From NCBI GenBank assembly GCA_016800925.1, contig JABCPU010000264.1:1-64000 (forward strand): DNA of 64,000 nucleotides. The letters are read 5' to 3'. Of the stretch, positions 42,886 to 53,132 are shown piece after piece; the first letter of the stretch is position 1; each line of letters begins with the position of its first letter. The notes below the pieces were generated by a model. That model was not told where the DNA came from. It saw nothing but the letters and a program-made list of their open reading frames with translations, and did not search any database. Origin of the DNA: Suillus spraguei (Eukaryota; Basidiomycota; Agaricomycetes; Boletales; Suillaceae). The position numbers and the translations under genes were made by a program.

Positions 42886-43244
42886 GATGGAATTGCCGAA
42901 GTATAGGAAGCATCGTTTCTCGGACGCAAAGCAGCATACGGATTTTAAAGGTTGTACGGACTATTCTCAAATAGACTATAGAGGTCTTATTCCTTAGTTG
43001 GGTTTCTTTATGGTTGGTTTATAGCAGTACAAGTGAATATTGTTGTTGCGCGGCTCGTCTTGTAGAAGGAAATTCTGTGCGACTTGCGTCTAATATTTTC
43101 TTTTGTGCACCAATACATAGTATATTTATTATTGTCGTCTATTCTGTCCTGTGAAAATAGAACTCTCCCCAATGAGAATGTCTTTGGCGTTTGTCTCTAA
43201 TACACGTAACCGAGTGATTTCATTATGATAGATAGATAATAGAT

Positions 43245-43519
43245 TTTTTTTTATTCTTGTTTATTGTCCTTTGGAGCGGGGCCCTATGGTGAACACTACA
43301 TACGGTATCGTACTATTCTGTGTATGTATATTGTATAGTCAATGCTGTGCAATGGTCCGTGCTGATGCATGGACGGTGACGCCGTCTTAAGGCGTTAAGT
43401 TAGTGTTACATTATGTGCGTTTCTCCCTTCTTCCTTGCTCCCTTTTTCTCTCAACCTCCTGTCATTATTCTTTCTCCTTTTAGGGGATGACATCGCCAAA
43501 CGTTTGTTCCAGTCTGCCG
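43245..43519 (-). mobile_element. 275-bp retroposed insertion with poly(A) tail and 12-bp target duplication
   Basis: It is absent from duplication copy B. TAGATAATAGAT flanks it on both sides (43233-43244 and 43520-43531). On the minus strand the inserted sequence ends with an AATAAA signal followed 4 nt later by AATAAAAAAAA. Poly(A) plus a long target duplication is the mark of LINE-type retroposition of an RNA. I could not identify the source RNA. Confidence 0.7.
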
Positions 43520-43875
43520 TAGATAATAGATGATTGCACTTATAAAGATGTCATGTTGTCAAGGTTTTGTTTAGCTTGTTGGCACCTCCACCTCACAGAG
43601 ATACCTGGACAGGCGTTAGTAGTAGTTGACCAGCTCAGCCTGAAGGCTACATTACTCGAGTTAGATCAATTTCTCTAATATGAGTACTTAAACTCTAATA
43701 TACGTCAAGCTGACATATGGTCACTAGATTTAATTTCATAAGTCATATGCATATGCATATACATAACACACAACATATGCGAGTAGGTAAACCAGCACTA
43801 AAACTATCTTTAGAAACTATGACTATGTCTGTCTCCATAAAATCACCGACGACAACCCCACTGAAATAAATAAGT

Positions 43876-44773
43876 TCAAGCGATGCCCATGTTACTGATG
43901 TCAACAACACGGTGGTAACGACCACCAGCGCGTACATCGAGGGGACGACGTTCGGAAAATGCCATACGTATGTACCATTGAAGTGTCTGCTGGGGAGAGC
44001 GCCGCTCGTTCATGTCCAAATATATGGGGCGCGTGTGCTCTGGGTAGCGTTCTCTGCAAACAGGCGCCAAGGGATAACGATTGATCATTCCACGTAGGAC
44101 GGTCGGGTCCTGCTCACGTGAAATTTCATCATACTGGGAGTATGGCCAACAGGATTGTGGATATGCTGGCGCCGGAGCGGGGGGAAGAGGGATGTTCGAG
44201 CGAGCAGCGCTCGATTTGGCACGAATGCGTTCCGCCAGTCTGCCGCTACGCGCGTCATGGTCGTGAGAGGTCAGCGGTACATCAGCCGAAGCTTGATTTA
44301 AAGTGGCCTCATGCCTCTGCTTTGTGCGTGGAATGGAGGGGTAGGCTTGTTGACTGCTTGTACCCAAATTGTGGCTAGGGATTTGGGGTTTGATACTTTG
44401 GGAGTTCAAAGAAAGTGCTCTGAAACCACTGCGAGGGAGGCCCTCTGTCGGTTCAGGGGAATGAGGAAACTTGGCCAGCAAGTCCGAGTCCGTATGAGTG
44501 TTAACTTTTGCGCGAGTCGGCCCATGGTAGTAGTAAGCATGCTCGATGTCGGAGTTTTGTAACGGAGTCTTGCCACGGTATGCGTGTTGAAAAGGATCGT
44601 CATGAGGGGGCTCGCGCTTCCTTCCTTCTGAAGAGAATGGCATTGATTTTGAGTGCTTAAACGACACCTTCTGGTCGTCGTTGAATCTGAGGGGTATTTA
44701 TTAGTATGATTACAATGAGCAGAACTCGAAAGCGATCGACTCACTTTTGGATCATCTTCTTGAAGGAATTCAT
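43876..44773 (-). CDS. Uncharacterised protein, two exons
   Basis: Exon 1 is 44745-44773 (MNSFKKMIQ and part of the next codon). The intron 44687-44744 is GTGAGT...CTCAG, and exon 2 is 43876-44686, for 279 aa. The N-terminal half is polar and likely disordered. The C-terminal third (REQDPTVLRGMINRYPLAPV, LQWYIRMAFSERRPLDVR) is compact and conserved in the duplicated fragment at 50536-50862. There is no signal peptide or TM segment, and no family I recognise. Its 3' half lies inside the segmental duplication, its 5' half outside. Confidence 0.7.
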
Positions 44774-46056
44774 GATTGATGTAAGGAAATGAGGGATGTA
44801 AGGTTGCAAAATATATGAGTGGTATGTGTCTGCTGGTGCAAGGAATCTCCCTGTCAGTATATAAAGGTCGAGCTACTGTGGATGCGCCATGGGGTCCATT
44901 ACCACAACCACAAAGCAATTTCTCAATATCCGAAAACAATTCAATTGTGGATGCATTGATGAATGTTCCGATCACCCACCTAGAACCAAATCAATGCCGT
45001 GGATATTGCCACATTTGCATGATAAAGGTAAAATATGCGACAACCAAGCAATTATGTGGTACAGTTGCCACAGGCTGGCACAATGAATGCATCATGCGTC
45101 TTTGCTCATTAGGATATCTTGAGATCATAGCTTGTGCTCAATGAACACGCGACAAAATGACGGACAGCACACCGACCTGGACGCATTGGACACAAGCATA
45201 GGGAACGATATGCACGGAGATGCTGACGAAAAAAGCTAACTTGCTCTTGGGATTGTCTCACTTGACAAGACCACTCAGCGTAAGTTTACAGCACAGCGAA
45301 TTCGACCGGCTATATTTTACCCCAAATTGCTCAATATCAATAAAGATGCATGGAGTGCCTTCAGCTGACATCTCAAGCAATCTGAAGGTGATGTAAACAA
45401 TTGTTATTACACAGAATTACACGCACGATTACTTGACCTCCGGTGTGCTTGCCACTTGGAGGATGGACCCGGGACCAATCATAGCCTTGAAGAGGTTTGA
45501 ATTATTGATCTCTAAAAGTCTCGAAATACTCTAGCTCCCATCAGGATGAATGGAACGTCGGCTGCAAAATTTAGTTGCCTGTTTCACGGTAAAATCTAGA
45601 ACCCATATTCACTTCTTCAACCGCGCAATTCGCATACGATCCATACGTCTGCACAGTATCGTGCACAAAAAGCCCTAACGGAGACCTATGTCCAACCTTC
45701 TCTACCCGTCATTAATTCATTGCTAGCCTTGAACTTAAGAAGGAACGCCAGGGCACAAAGTGTGGAGTAACCTTAATATATGCAGCAACAAACGATGTAA
45801 GGTATGACCTACGATGAATCTGAGCCTAGCGCTTCCTTGCTTCGGTGCGGGGTAAGGAACATTTCAACTCTTGACGACATTAGGGAAGGACCTCGATTCT
45901 TGGAGGGCAGTCCATTCGAAGATATTTGAATGACGAGTCTTTCAGCAATCGTTTACAGAATATGCCTCTTACAAAAAGCGCATCATAACAAGTGTCCGTA
46001 CCGTCTGGACACATCGCAGTACTACGATCCAAATCCCTGTGGTACATTCAACGACA
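44774..46056. other. Intergenic region with old coding debris
   Basis: Plus-strand frames near 44880-45140 contain a cysteine/histidine-rich piece (CHICM, then a WHNEC), and near 45290-45480 a 60-codon piece reading FTAQRIRPAIFYPKLLN. Both are broken by stops and look like transposon remains. No gene is supported. Confidence 0.4.
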
Positions 46057-46793
46057 TCACTCAGTAAGAAGCTCCTCCACTCTAGCATCAATCGCCTGAG
46101 GAGTAGTTGTCGATGCCCAGCGATTCACGACTTTCCCGTTCTTATCAATCAAGAACTTCTCGAAGTTCCACTACGTGGGAAGTTACGTCAGCTACGTGCA
46201 CATCGGCGATCTGACCCCACATAACGAACCTTGATTCTGGAGAGGCCCATGAGGCCAGCTTTCTCATTCTTGAGCCATCGGTAAACAGAGTTCGTGTTGT
46301 CGCCGTTTACGTCAGACTTCTTCATAAGAGGAAAGTTCACTCCGTGATTGACCTCGCAGAAAGATGCAATGGCGGCATCGTCACCAGGCTCTTGTCCGCC
46401 AAACTATTGGATATAATTTAGCTCTATGACGCAGTGAAACAGTAACTGGAGCAGCGTAGACCCACTTGGTTGCATGGGAAACCGAGAATGATGAAGCCAC
46501 GTTCCTTGTGCTTGTCGTACAAAGCCTGAAGGCCTAGGTGTCCAGTATCCTCTATCAATTGCATACAACTTCAAAGACTATAGATTGAACCTTGGTATTG
46601 GGGAGTGAAACCACTGGAGATTCCAAAGAGTAAATCGCTCGTAGGTCTACCATAGTTACCAACTGACTTACCACTTCGATGCAACATTGACAACCAAGAC
46701 AACCTTGCCCTTAAGTTGTTCAAAGTCATATGTTTGCCCGCTGGGCAACTCTGTTTTCAGATCGTAAAAAGTATTTCCAGAGGCAGAAGACAT
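46057..46793 (-). CDS. GPX: Glutathione peroxidase family thiol peroxidase
   Basis: Exons 46672-46793, 46591-46613 (23 nt), 46466-46533, 46230-46403 and 46057-46170 give 166 aa from [12 protein letters not shown]. The peroxidatic cysteine is in NVASKCGFTPQY and is formed across the first splice junction. GFPCNQFGGQEP carries the catalytic glutamine, [11 protein letters not shown] the tryptophan, and [11 protein letters not shown] the resolving cysteine of thioredoxin-dependent fungal peroxidases. It reduces hydroperoxides and, in yeast-type homologues, also signals oxidative stress. The frame continues open upstream to an ATG at 47006, adding an Arg/Ser-rich stretch (FRRKLVTAPSRIQLVPSPSRR) that would suit a mitochondrial presequence. 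Either start, or both, may be used. Confidence 0.95.
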
Positions 46794-47163
46794 CGTTCGT
46801 CGTGAAGGTGAAGGTACTAGTTGGATACGTGAGGGCGCAGTAACAAGTTTACGCCGGAATGGCTGAAACAACCGGCAAGTCCCACCGATTTCACAGAGTG
46901 AAATATGGCTATATTGCCCTACGCCAGATCTGATGCTGGAATATTGTGTAACCAAGCGTGGTCGGGTCAGCGAAGAAGTGAGACTCGTGAATGATACAAC
47001 CTTCATCGACTAGCAAGATGGTTGGTGCTCGCTGCTTAGTGATACTATCATCTTCACACGATATCTTATCTTTCGTGAAGACTCCAGCTCGGAATTTAAC
47101 TAAGGCTCTCCCATTCACACACGAACTTGTGTACAGGCCGATAGATATAGATTCTAACCACAC

Positions 47164-47753
47164 AACTTAGCAGAGGGTGAGCACGGGCTATTGTATTACA
47201 TAAGTGCGCAGGACACTGGTGTCGGTATTCACGATAATTATTTAGACTGGTGGCCCGAGGTATAGTTTGCCTGAAAAAATTTATAGGGTGGCATAATCAA
47301 CCAACCCAACCTGCATCTGTACACGCAATATCAACCGAGCTAGTTTGAAACTACATCTGCAACCAAGAATACTTGCCCATGTAAAATTAAACCGAATTTA
47401 TTCCCGCGACCATGAGCGGTGGTACAAACCACTGCTTCTTCTTGAAATCAAAGTCAGGGTATCGATGTTTTGATCAAGTACATCTTCCTGGAAACGCCGT
47501 CCAGGTCTAGGTGAAGGCCCCAACACAAAGCTCAAGCTTGTACTGAATCATGTCGTGGACACGCGCCCTTCTCTTCAAGTCGCCTTCTCTTCAGTCGCCC
47601 TTCTCTTTAACCACATCGAGCTGCCCAGCATGTTCAAAGGCAGACAGCACAAGTTGTTTTATAACAGCAAGTAATTTAACTCTCCACCAGGTGGCTAGGG
47701 CTAATTTTACTTGCAAAATCCACGTTGAGAAGATGATTATGGCCTTTCTGTAC
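47164..47753. other. Intergenic region
   Basis: No gene recognised. It contains the left copy of an 85-bp direct repeat (47464-47548) that reappears directly after duplication copy B. Confidence 0.45.
47464..47548. repeat. 85-bp direct repeat flanking duplication copy B, left copy
   Basis: GATGTTTTGATCAAGTACAT through AGCTTGTACTGAAT is matched by 50870-50955 at about 90% identity. The two copies bracket 47754-50862. Confidence 0.75.
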
Positions 47754-48232
47754 GTGTTCCTATGTGTCCTGCCTGAATGACACATCTCAACCTATTTCGT
47801 CATAACAAGTTTTCACTGGGAACGTTCAGGACCGGACTGCGGCAGCACTATGCTCGGTGGCCCACTATACAAGTGCCAGCGAACGCCATGGCAATGCTGG
47901 GCACCTTAGCCAGGTCATCCTGGTGAATGATTACACCTGCTTTGAACGTTTTTACTGGCGATGTTACGGTCGTACATGCGGTAGTGGAGCAATTGAAATG
48001 TGGCTCAAATCGGTATAACAGTATGATGAGGTCTCTAGGTGAGTCCAAGAAACGCTGGCACATGAATCACATTCAAATTCATCCATCCACTTCCCACCAA
48101 TCGTACATTTTATCGGGAAGTCGAATCCTTGCACTTGTGATAACTCGGATCGCAACTATCTCGTCATCGGTTTTTCGAGGGGGACTGACGTGACTGGGGT
48201 TCCCGAACGTTGCCATCGCGTTCGCTAGCACA

Positions 48233-48239
48233 TATATAA
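48233..48239 (+). promoter_or_regulatory. TATA box of protease gene B
   Basis: TATATAA, 36 nt before the ATG, the same as in copy A. Confidence 0.65.
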
Positions 48240-48275
48240 TGAGCAACCGATTATGATATAGCTTCCCAGCAAATC

Positions 48276-49745
48276 ATGTTCTCCGCTGTACCCTTGTTGA
48301 CACTCCTGGCCTTGTCAGTCACGGGATCGCCCGTTGAAGTTCGCAATTCCCGCATCACTCTCCCCATAACCAGGAGGCTAAAATCCTCCAATGGTACCAA
48401 CCAGGTACAGCACGATGAAGCTCGCGTGGCGGCCTTCAGGGATAACAGCATGCTTGGCCAACGTGCTAATATTCCTTTGGAAAACGATATATGGTGCTCC
48501 CTCATATCAGTTGGCATTGGCTATCCCCCCACATATTGTAAGTTCAACGCTGAGAAACATGCATGCGGCTGCTAATGTATTACTGAAGACAACTTAGTTG
48601 TCGACACCGGTAGCGCGCTCACATGGGTTGGCGCCACCAAGAAGTATGAAATAACCGCCACCAGCTTCGAGACTCCATTGGAGGTGGCAGTAGAGTACGG
48701 AATTGGCTCCCTCTCCGGTATGACATACAACACTATCATAAGTTGAAAATACCTACGATCATCTATAGGACGTCTATTCACTGATACCCTCACTCTCGGT
48801 GATGCATTCACTACCACGATGCCAATCGGTGTTGTTTCTCATTATGAGAACTTCAATTATAACGGTATCCTTGGCATCGGGCCTGGACGCTTGTCAGCCG
48901 GCGACGTGACAAGTAATCCGGAAATGGAGCTCGAGACTATCACTGAGCGCCTATATCTCACTGACAGCATTTCTCAGCCCTTTGTTGGTATGTTTTTCCA
49001 GCCCTCCAGTAGGGATGAACCCGACGGCGGTGGAATACTCAACTTTGGTGAACCTGACCGTGCTTTATACACCGGCAACATCGTATACACGTAAGCTACC
49101 TCAGCTCCTAGATCAATTCAGACTAATAGTAATTGTTTTTTTTTCAGTCGTGTCCCCAAAATCCACACCTCATCGCTGTATTGGGGTATCGAACAGAGGA
49201 TTACCTACGGCACCAAGGAGATCTTACCCACCGCCCCTGGTATCGTTGATTGTGGCTGCACCTATAATTTCCTTGCCTTTGGTATGTATTTAGAGTCAGC
49301 GACTAATTTTTACGCATTCTAATCAACGTTTGATAGATGCCTTTGAGAATTACAGGGCTGCAACCGGCGCTGAATTTGATGCGACGACTAAACTTCTCTC
49401 TATTACCCCTGAGCAGTACGATGCACTGGATGACCTGAATTTCCATATTGAGGACGTATGTCAATTCTGTCAACCCTAATATCCCTTGTTCACCATTTTT
49501 CATGGCAGCAAACCTACACTCTCACCCGTAACGCCCAAATCTGGCCTCGTCATCTCAACTCCAAGATTGATGGTCTTGACAATGGTATATATCTTGCGTT
49601 CCAAAGCTTGAGCACACCCGTTGGCAGTGGGAAAGACTTTCGTCTTGGCTATGTATTCCTCCAGCGCTTCTACGCTTCGTACGATATCGTCAGGCACCGC
49701 GTCGGTTTTGCCAGAACCCGGTTCACTGATGCCACCACCAACTAA
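48276..49745 (+). CDS. Secreted A1 aspartic protease, polyporopepsin type, copy B
   Basis: Exons 48276-48537, 48589-48717, 48769-49090, 49148-49281, 49337-49455 and 49509-49745 give 400 aa, each exon the same length as in copy A. Signal peptide and propeptide are nearly identical to A. The first catalytic motif is VVDTGSALTWVG and the flap VEYGIGSLSG is normal. The second motif, however, reads GIVDCGCTYNF, with cysteine in the D-[ST]-G position that holds the catalytic aspartate in place, and the following hydrophobic strand is changed as well. The aspartate itself remains. Exons 5 and 6 are almost identical between copies, while differences cluster around the active site. Confidence 0.92.
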
Positions 49746-50178
49746 TATGGAATTGCCGAAGTATAGGAAGCATCGTTTCTCGGACGCAAAGCAGCATACG
49801 GATTTAAAGGTTGTATGGACTATTCTCAAATAGACTATGGAGGTCTTATTCCTTAGTTGGGTTTCTGTATCATTAGATTATAGCACTGGTACAACTAAAT
49901 ATTGCCGTTGCGCGGCTCGTCTTGTAGAAGAAAATTCTGTGCGACTTGCGTCTAGTACTGTAGAATATTTTCTTTTGTGCACCAATACATAGTATATTTA
50001 TTATTGTCGTCTATTCTGTCCTGTGAAAATAGAACTCTCCCCAATGAGAATGTCTTTGGAGTTTGTCGCTAATACACGTGACCGAGTGGTTTCATTATGA
50101 TAGATTGATAATAGATGATTGCACTTATACAGATGATATGTTGACAAGGTTTTGTTTGGCTCCCTGGCACCCCCACCT

Positions 50179-50244
50179 TAGACTGGTGACCAGCCCCTCT
50201 ATGAGGCAAACTTTGCCTCATAGAGGGGACTGGTCACCAGTCTA
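50179..50244. mobile_element. 66-bp foldback insertion
   Basis: TAGACTGGTGACCAG followed by CCCCTCTATGAGGCAAA faces its own reverse complement with a single unpaired base. Copy A has no trace of it (GGCACCTCCACCTCAC is continuous there). It is too small to code for anything; it is either a miniature transposon or a replication-generated hairpin. Confidence 0.75.
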
Positions 50245-50535
50245 CCTCCACCTCACAGAGATACCTGGACAGGCATTAGTAGTAGTTGACCAGCGTAGCC
50301 TGAAGGCTACAGTACTCAAGTTAGATCAATTTCTCTAATATGAATACTTGAACTCTAATAAGCGTCAAGCTGACCATATAGTCACTAGATTTCATTTCAT
50401 AATCATATGCATATGCATATACATAACACACAACATATGCGAGTAGGTAAACCAGCACCAGAACTCTCTTTAGAAACTATGTCTGTTTCCATAAAATCAC
50501 CGACGACAACCCCACTGAAATAAACAAGTTCAAGC

Positions 50536-50862
50536 GATGCCCATGTTACTGATGAGTCAACAACGCGGTGGTAACGACCACCAGCGCGCACATCGAGGGG
50601 ACGGCGTTCGGAAAATGCCATACGTATGTGCCATTGAAGTGTCTGCTGGGGAGAGCGCCGCTCGTCCATGTCCAGATATATGGGGCGCATGTGCTCTAGG
50701 TAGCGTTCTCTGCAAACAGGCGCCAAGGGACAACGATTGATCATTCCACGTAGGACGGTCGGGTCCTGCTCACGTGAAATTTCATCATACTGGGAGTATG
50801 GCCAACAGGATTGTGGATATGCTGGCGCCGGAACGGAGGGAAGAGGGATGTTTGAGCGAGCA
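50536..50862 (-). pseudogene. Truncated copy of the uncharacterised gene at 43876
   Basis: It matches the C-terminal third of that protein (LQWHIRMAFSERRPLDVR). Two extra bases near 50556 destroy the original stop and shift the last residues, and the 5' two thirds are missing beyond the duplication break at 50862. Confidence 0.8.
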
Positions 50863-50869
50863 CGATGTT

Positions 50870-50955
50870 GATGTTTTGATCAAGTACATCTTCCTGGAAA
50901 TGCCGTCCAGGTCTCCCTGATGGCCCCTACACAAAGCTTCAAGCTTGTACTGAAT
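50870..50955. repeat. Direct repeat flanking duplication copy B, right copy
   Basis: The counterpart of 47464-47548; it starts 7 bp after the end of the duplicated block. Confidence 0.75.
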
Positions 50956-52709
50956 GTGAACAGAATTTTGTACCACATCCTATAAGCTTTTGTAGGTATG
51001 GCATAGACCCAGGAGTTGGCGAGAAACATGATAACACAGAATGAACAGTGTCCCTTGGGGTAAGGAATGGGACCTATCAGCTCTGTAGGAAGTAACAAGA
51101 GTCCAACGCCCGCAATCGTAGCTGTGGTTTTACCTGGACATATGAAAATGAACATCCAGGAGTTGGGCAGTCTGTATAGACTTGACGCAGACTCCGTGTA
51201 CAAAAGGTCTGTTACGGGTTTGTGTCGGCGTCGTTCAGGGGCTTCCAGCCAGTGCATGTCAGCTGCCCGGTCCGTCTTACATTATCGGTTGGTTATATTA
51301 TCCCGTCTGAGTCAGCCCGTGGTGCCTGCCTCTCCCAGGCAACGAGAGGCCGCTGACAGAACTGATGGGCAAGACTACAGGAACTTACCAAAGCTACAGT
51401 GCCTGCACAGATTTGGCCCGCACTGGGTATTTCAGATACACCCTCGTGAGTGCAAATATGGAATAGTGTAGAATCTAGAAGGTCTATGATTGGTCACTCC
51501 ATTGGCAGGCGAGCACAAAGATATCATGATAGCACCTTCAATAGAGGATGAGAAAGCCAGCCAGCCCGGCGCACGAGAAGGTCAGGCGAAGGCCCAAACA
51601 ATCTGCAGCTGTGCAAAGCTGTGATCCAGGCAGGGCCAGGCTGGAAGCTTGCTAAATTACCGTATTCAAGATTAATGTAATCATAAGTCGTAAAACTTTC
51701 ATGAACTCAATGTATGAAGGTTTGCTGGACGGAGACTGCCGGATCCCAGATTTGCCCATAAACCCCGTACTAATATCCCACGGTGCCTCGGGCAGGGCAA
51801 CTCCAAGTCGTGTTCCTTACCATAACACTGCGTACTGCAAGTCGGAGGATAGAGCGTGCTACATCTATGTCATAGACCGTTGACAGACAGTGCCCAAATT
51901 CAGAAAGTGCGGGTCTTTGCATCTTCCATCCATAATTATTACAACTGACTCCCAGGCACTAACGCTGGTTTCATGCCTATCGACAATCAGTAAGATAGAT
52001 ACAGAATAGTGTCAGCCTGCAAAAGTATCTGTACCTCAGTCAGTCCCAGCCTAGTACTATTGCATGATGGGGGAGCTTTATTGAATGGTATTATCTCAAT
52101 ACTATCACAATCGTCTAGCTGTACCGCTCGGATGTCAACAAGCTAATGCATTCCGCCACCCGGAACTACTGTGTCAGGAAACAAAATACAGTTTCTACAC
52201 CCGCTATGCCTCCTTGCTAAGTGCATGACTTATTCATTCCCTGAATCTAATACCGCACTTAGGCATTCTATCATACCCGAGATAGATAATAAGATGTTCG
52301 GGGTGCACCCGGTGCCCTGATTGTTATTCCTAGCCGCAACTCTCATTTCCGCCCTGCCACTGGTAAATGAAATTTGTAACTTCCGCGGGACATGGTGTCG
52401 AGAGTGCCTCGTTCCATGATACAAAGATGGTGATGCCCTTCTCGGCACCGAAAATCGTTCATGTTTCCATACAGCGCCTGCTATCGGAACGGCTGTCACA
52501 AGTTAATCACTGCCCCCTGAATATCGCTCTCGCCCCAGAGTAAGCCCAATATGACTCACACTATTCGTCAACGGGCCTGAGTCATATGCTACACAGTAGC
52601 AATGACGGCGTATAAATGGTATGAGGATTTTAATCATTTTGATATTCATAGTCACTATATCCCAACATCATCCGTATAAACAAGATTCGTTCGTCCAAAC
52701 TCTAGCAAT
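50956..52709. other. Intergenic region
   Basis: A minus-strand frame around 50990-51110 is hydrophobic (GVGLLLLPTELIGPIPYP) but is not supported by splice signals or a family match. Nothing else stands out. A TATAAATGG motif at 52610-52618 could serve the small gene that follows. Confidence 0.4.
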
Positions 52710-53132
52710 ATGTTGACCTCATTGACCCACTTTACGGTTTATCTTGCTCTCTCATCATCTATTCTCGGTGCTGCCATCCCCGCAACCGCAGTGACCACAG
52801 CGTTCACTGCAGCGTGACTTCTGCATATTCCGTAGATCCCCGTGATAATGAAGTTACTGGTGCTCTGTGGAAGAATAATGTTCACAATAAGGTCTATTCT
52901 TCTAAAGCATCTGCGGTCGTACCGACTACAAAAGGTGACCTCTGAAATACATTAAGTTGCAAGCTCTTACTAACATACACTCCGTTGCACAGCTCTTCGA
53001 CGGTCCGGGGAGCTTCGGAAGGAGGGAGAACATGAAGAGGTAACCCTGGCTGGGCATGCACCCTCCCGTCGATATGGGGAACTCTGGCGTGGATTGGGAC
53101 ATGAGGAGATTTCCACTCCCCCTGTTGTTTAA
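52710..53132 (+). pseudogene. Possible small secreted protein, one frameshift
   Basis: A signal-peptide-like start (MLTSLTHFTVYLALSSSILG) is followed by a stop at 52815. The next frame continues SVTSAYSVDPRDNEVTGALW and reaches a good intron at 52935-52992 (GTGACC, CTAAC branch, CACAG). Exon 2 runs to the stop at 53130-53132 in phase (GHAPSRRYGELWRGLGHEEI). This would be a cysteine-free protein of about 120 aa. The frameshift near 52805 means a broken gene, a sequence error or a wrong model. No known family. Confidence 0.3.

Larger units (their letters stand above)
40738..44206. repeat. Segmental duplication, copy A
   Basis: It matches 47754-50862 in the same orientation, starting GTGTTCCTATGTGTCCTGCC and ending TTCGAGCGAGCA. 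It contains the promoter, the whole protease gene, its 3' flank and the 3' part of the downstream minus-strand gene. Relative to copy B it has two extra segments: 40833-40994 and 43245-43519 plus one repeat. Confidence 0.9.
47754..50862. repeat. Segmental duplication, copy B
   Basis: It is a direct-orientation counterpart of 40738-44206, broken off within the minus-strand gene. It carries a 66-bp foldback insertion not present in copy A, and lacks the two segments specific to copy A. Confidence 0.9.

Noticed and set aside
43231..43252. GATA and poly-T run as a simple microsatellite
   Set aside because: The GATA-rich piece is a 12-bp target duplication found on both sides of the insertion, and the T-run is the poly(A) tail of the minus-strand insert.
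50880..51257. 125-codon minus-strand hydrophobic frame
   Set aside because: No family match, and its 3' part is the duplicated 85-bp non-coding repeat; splice signals do not support a gene.
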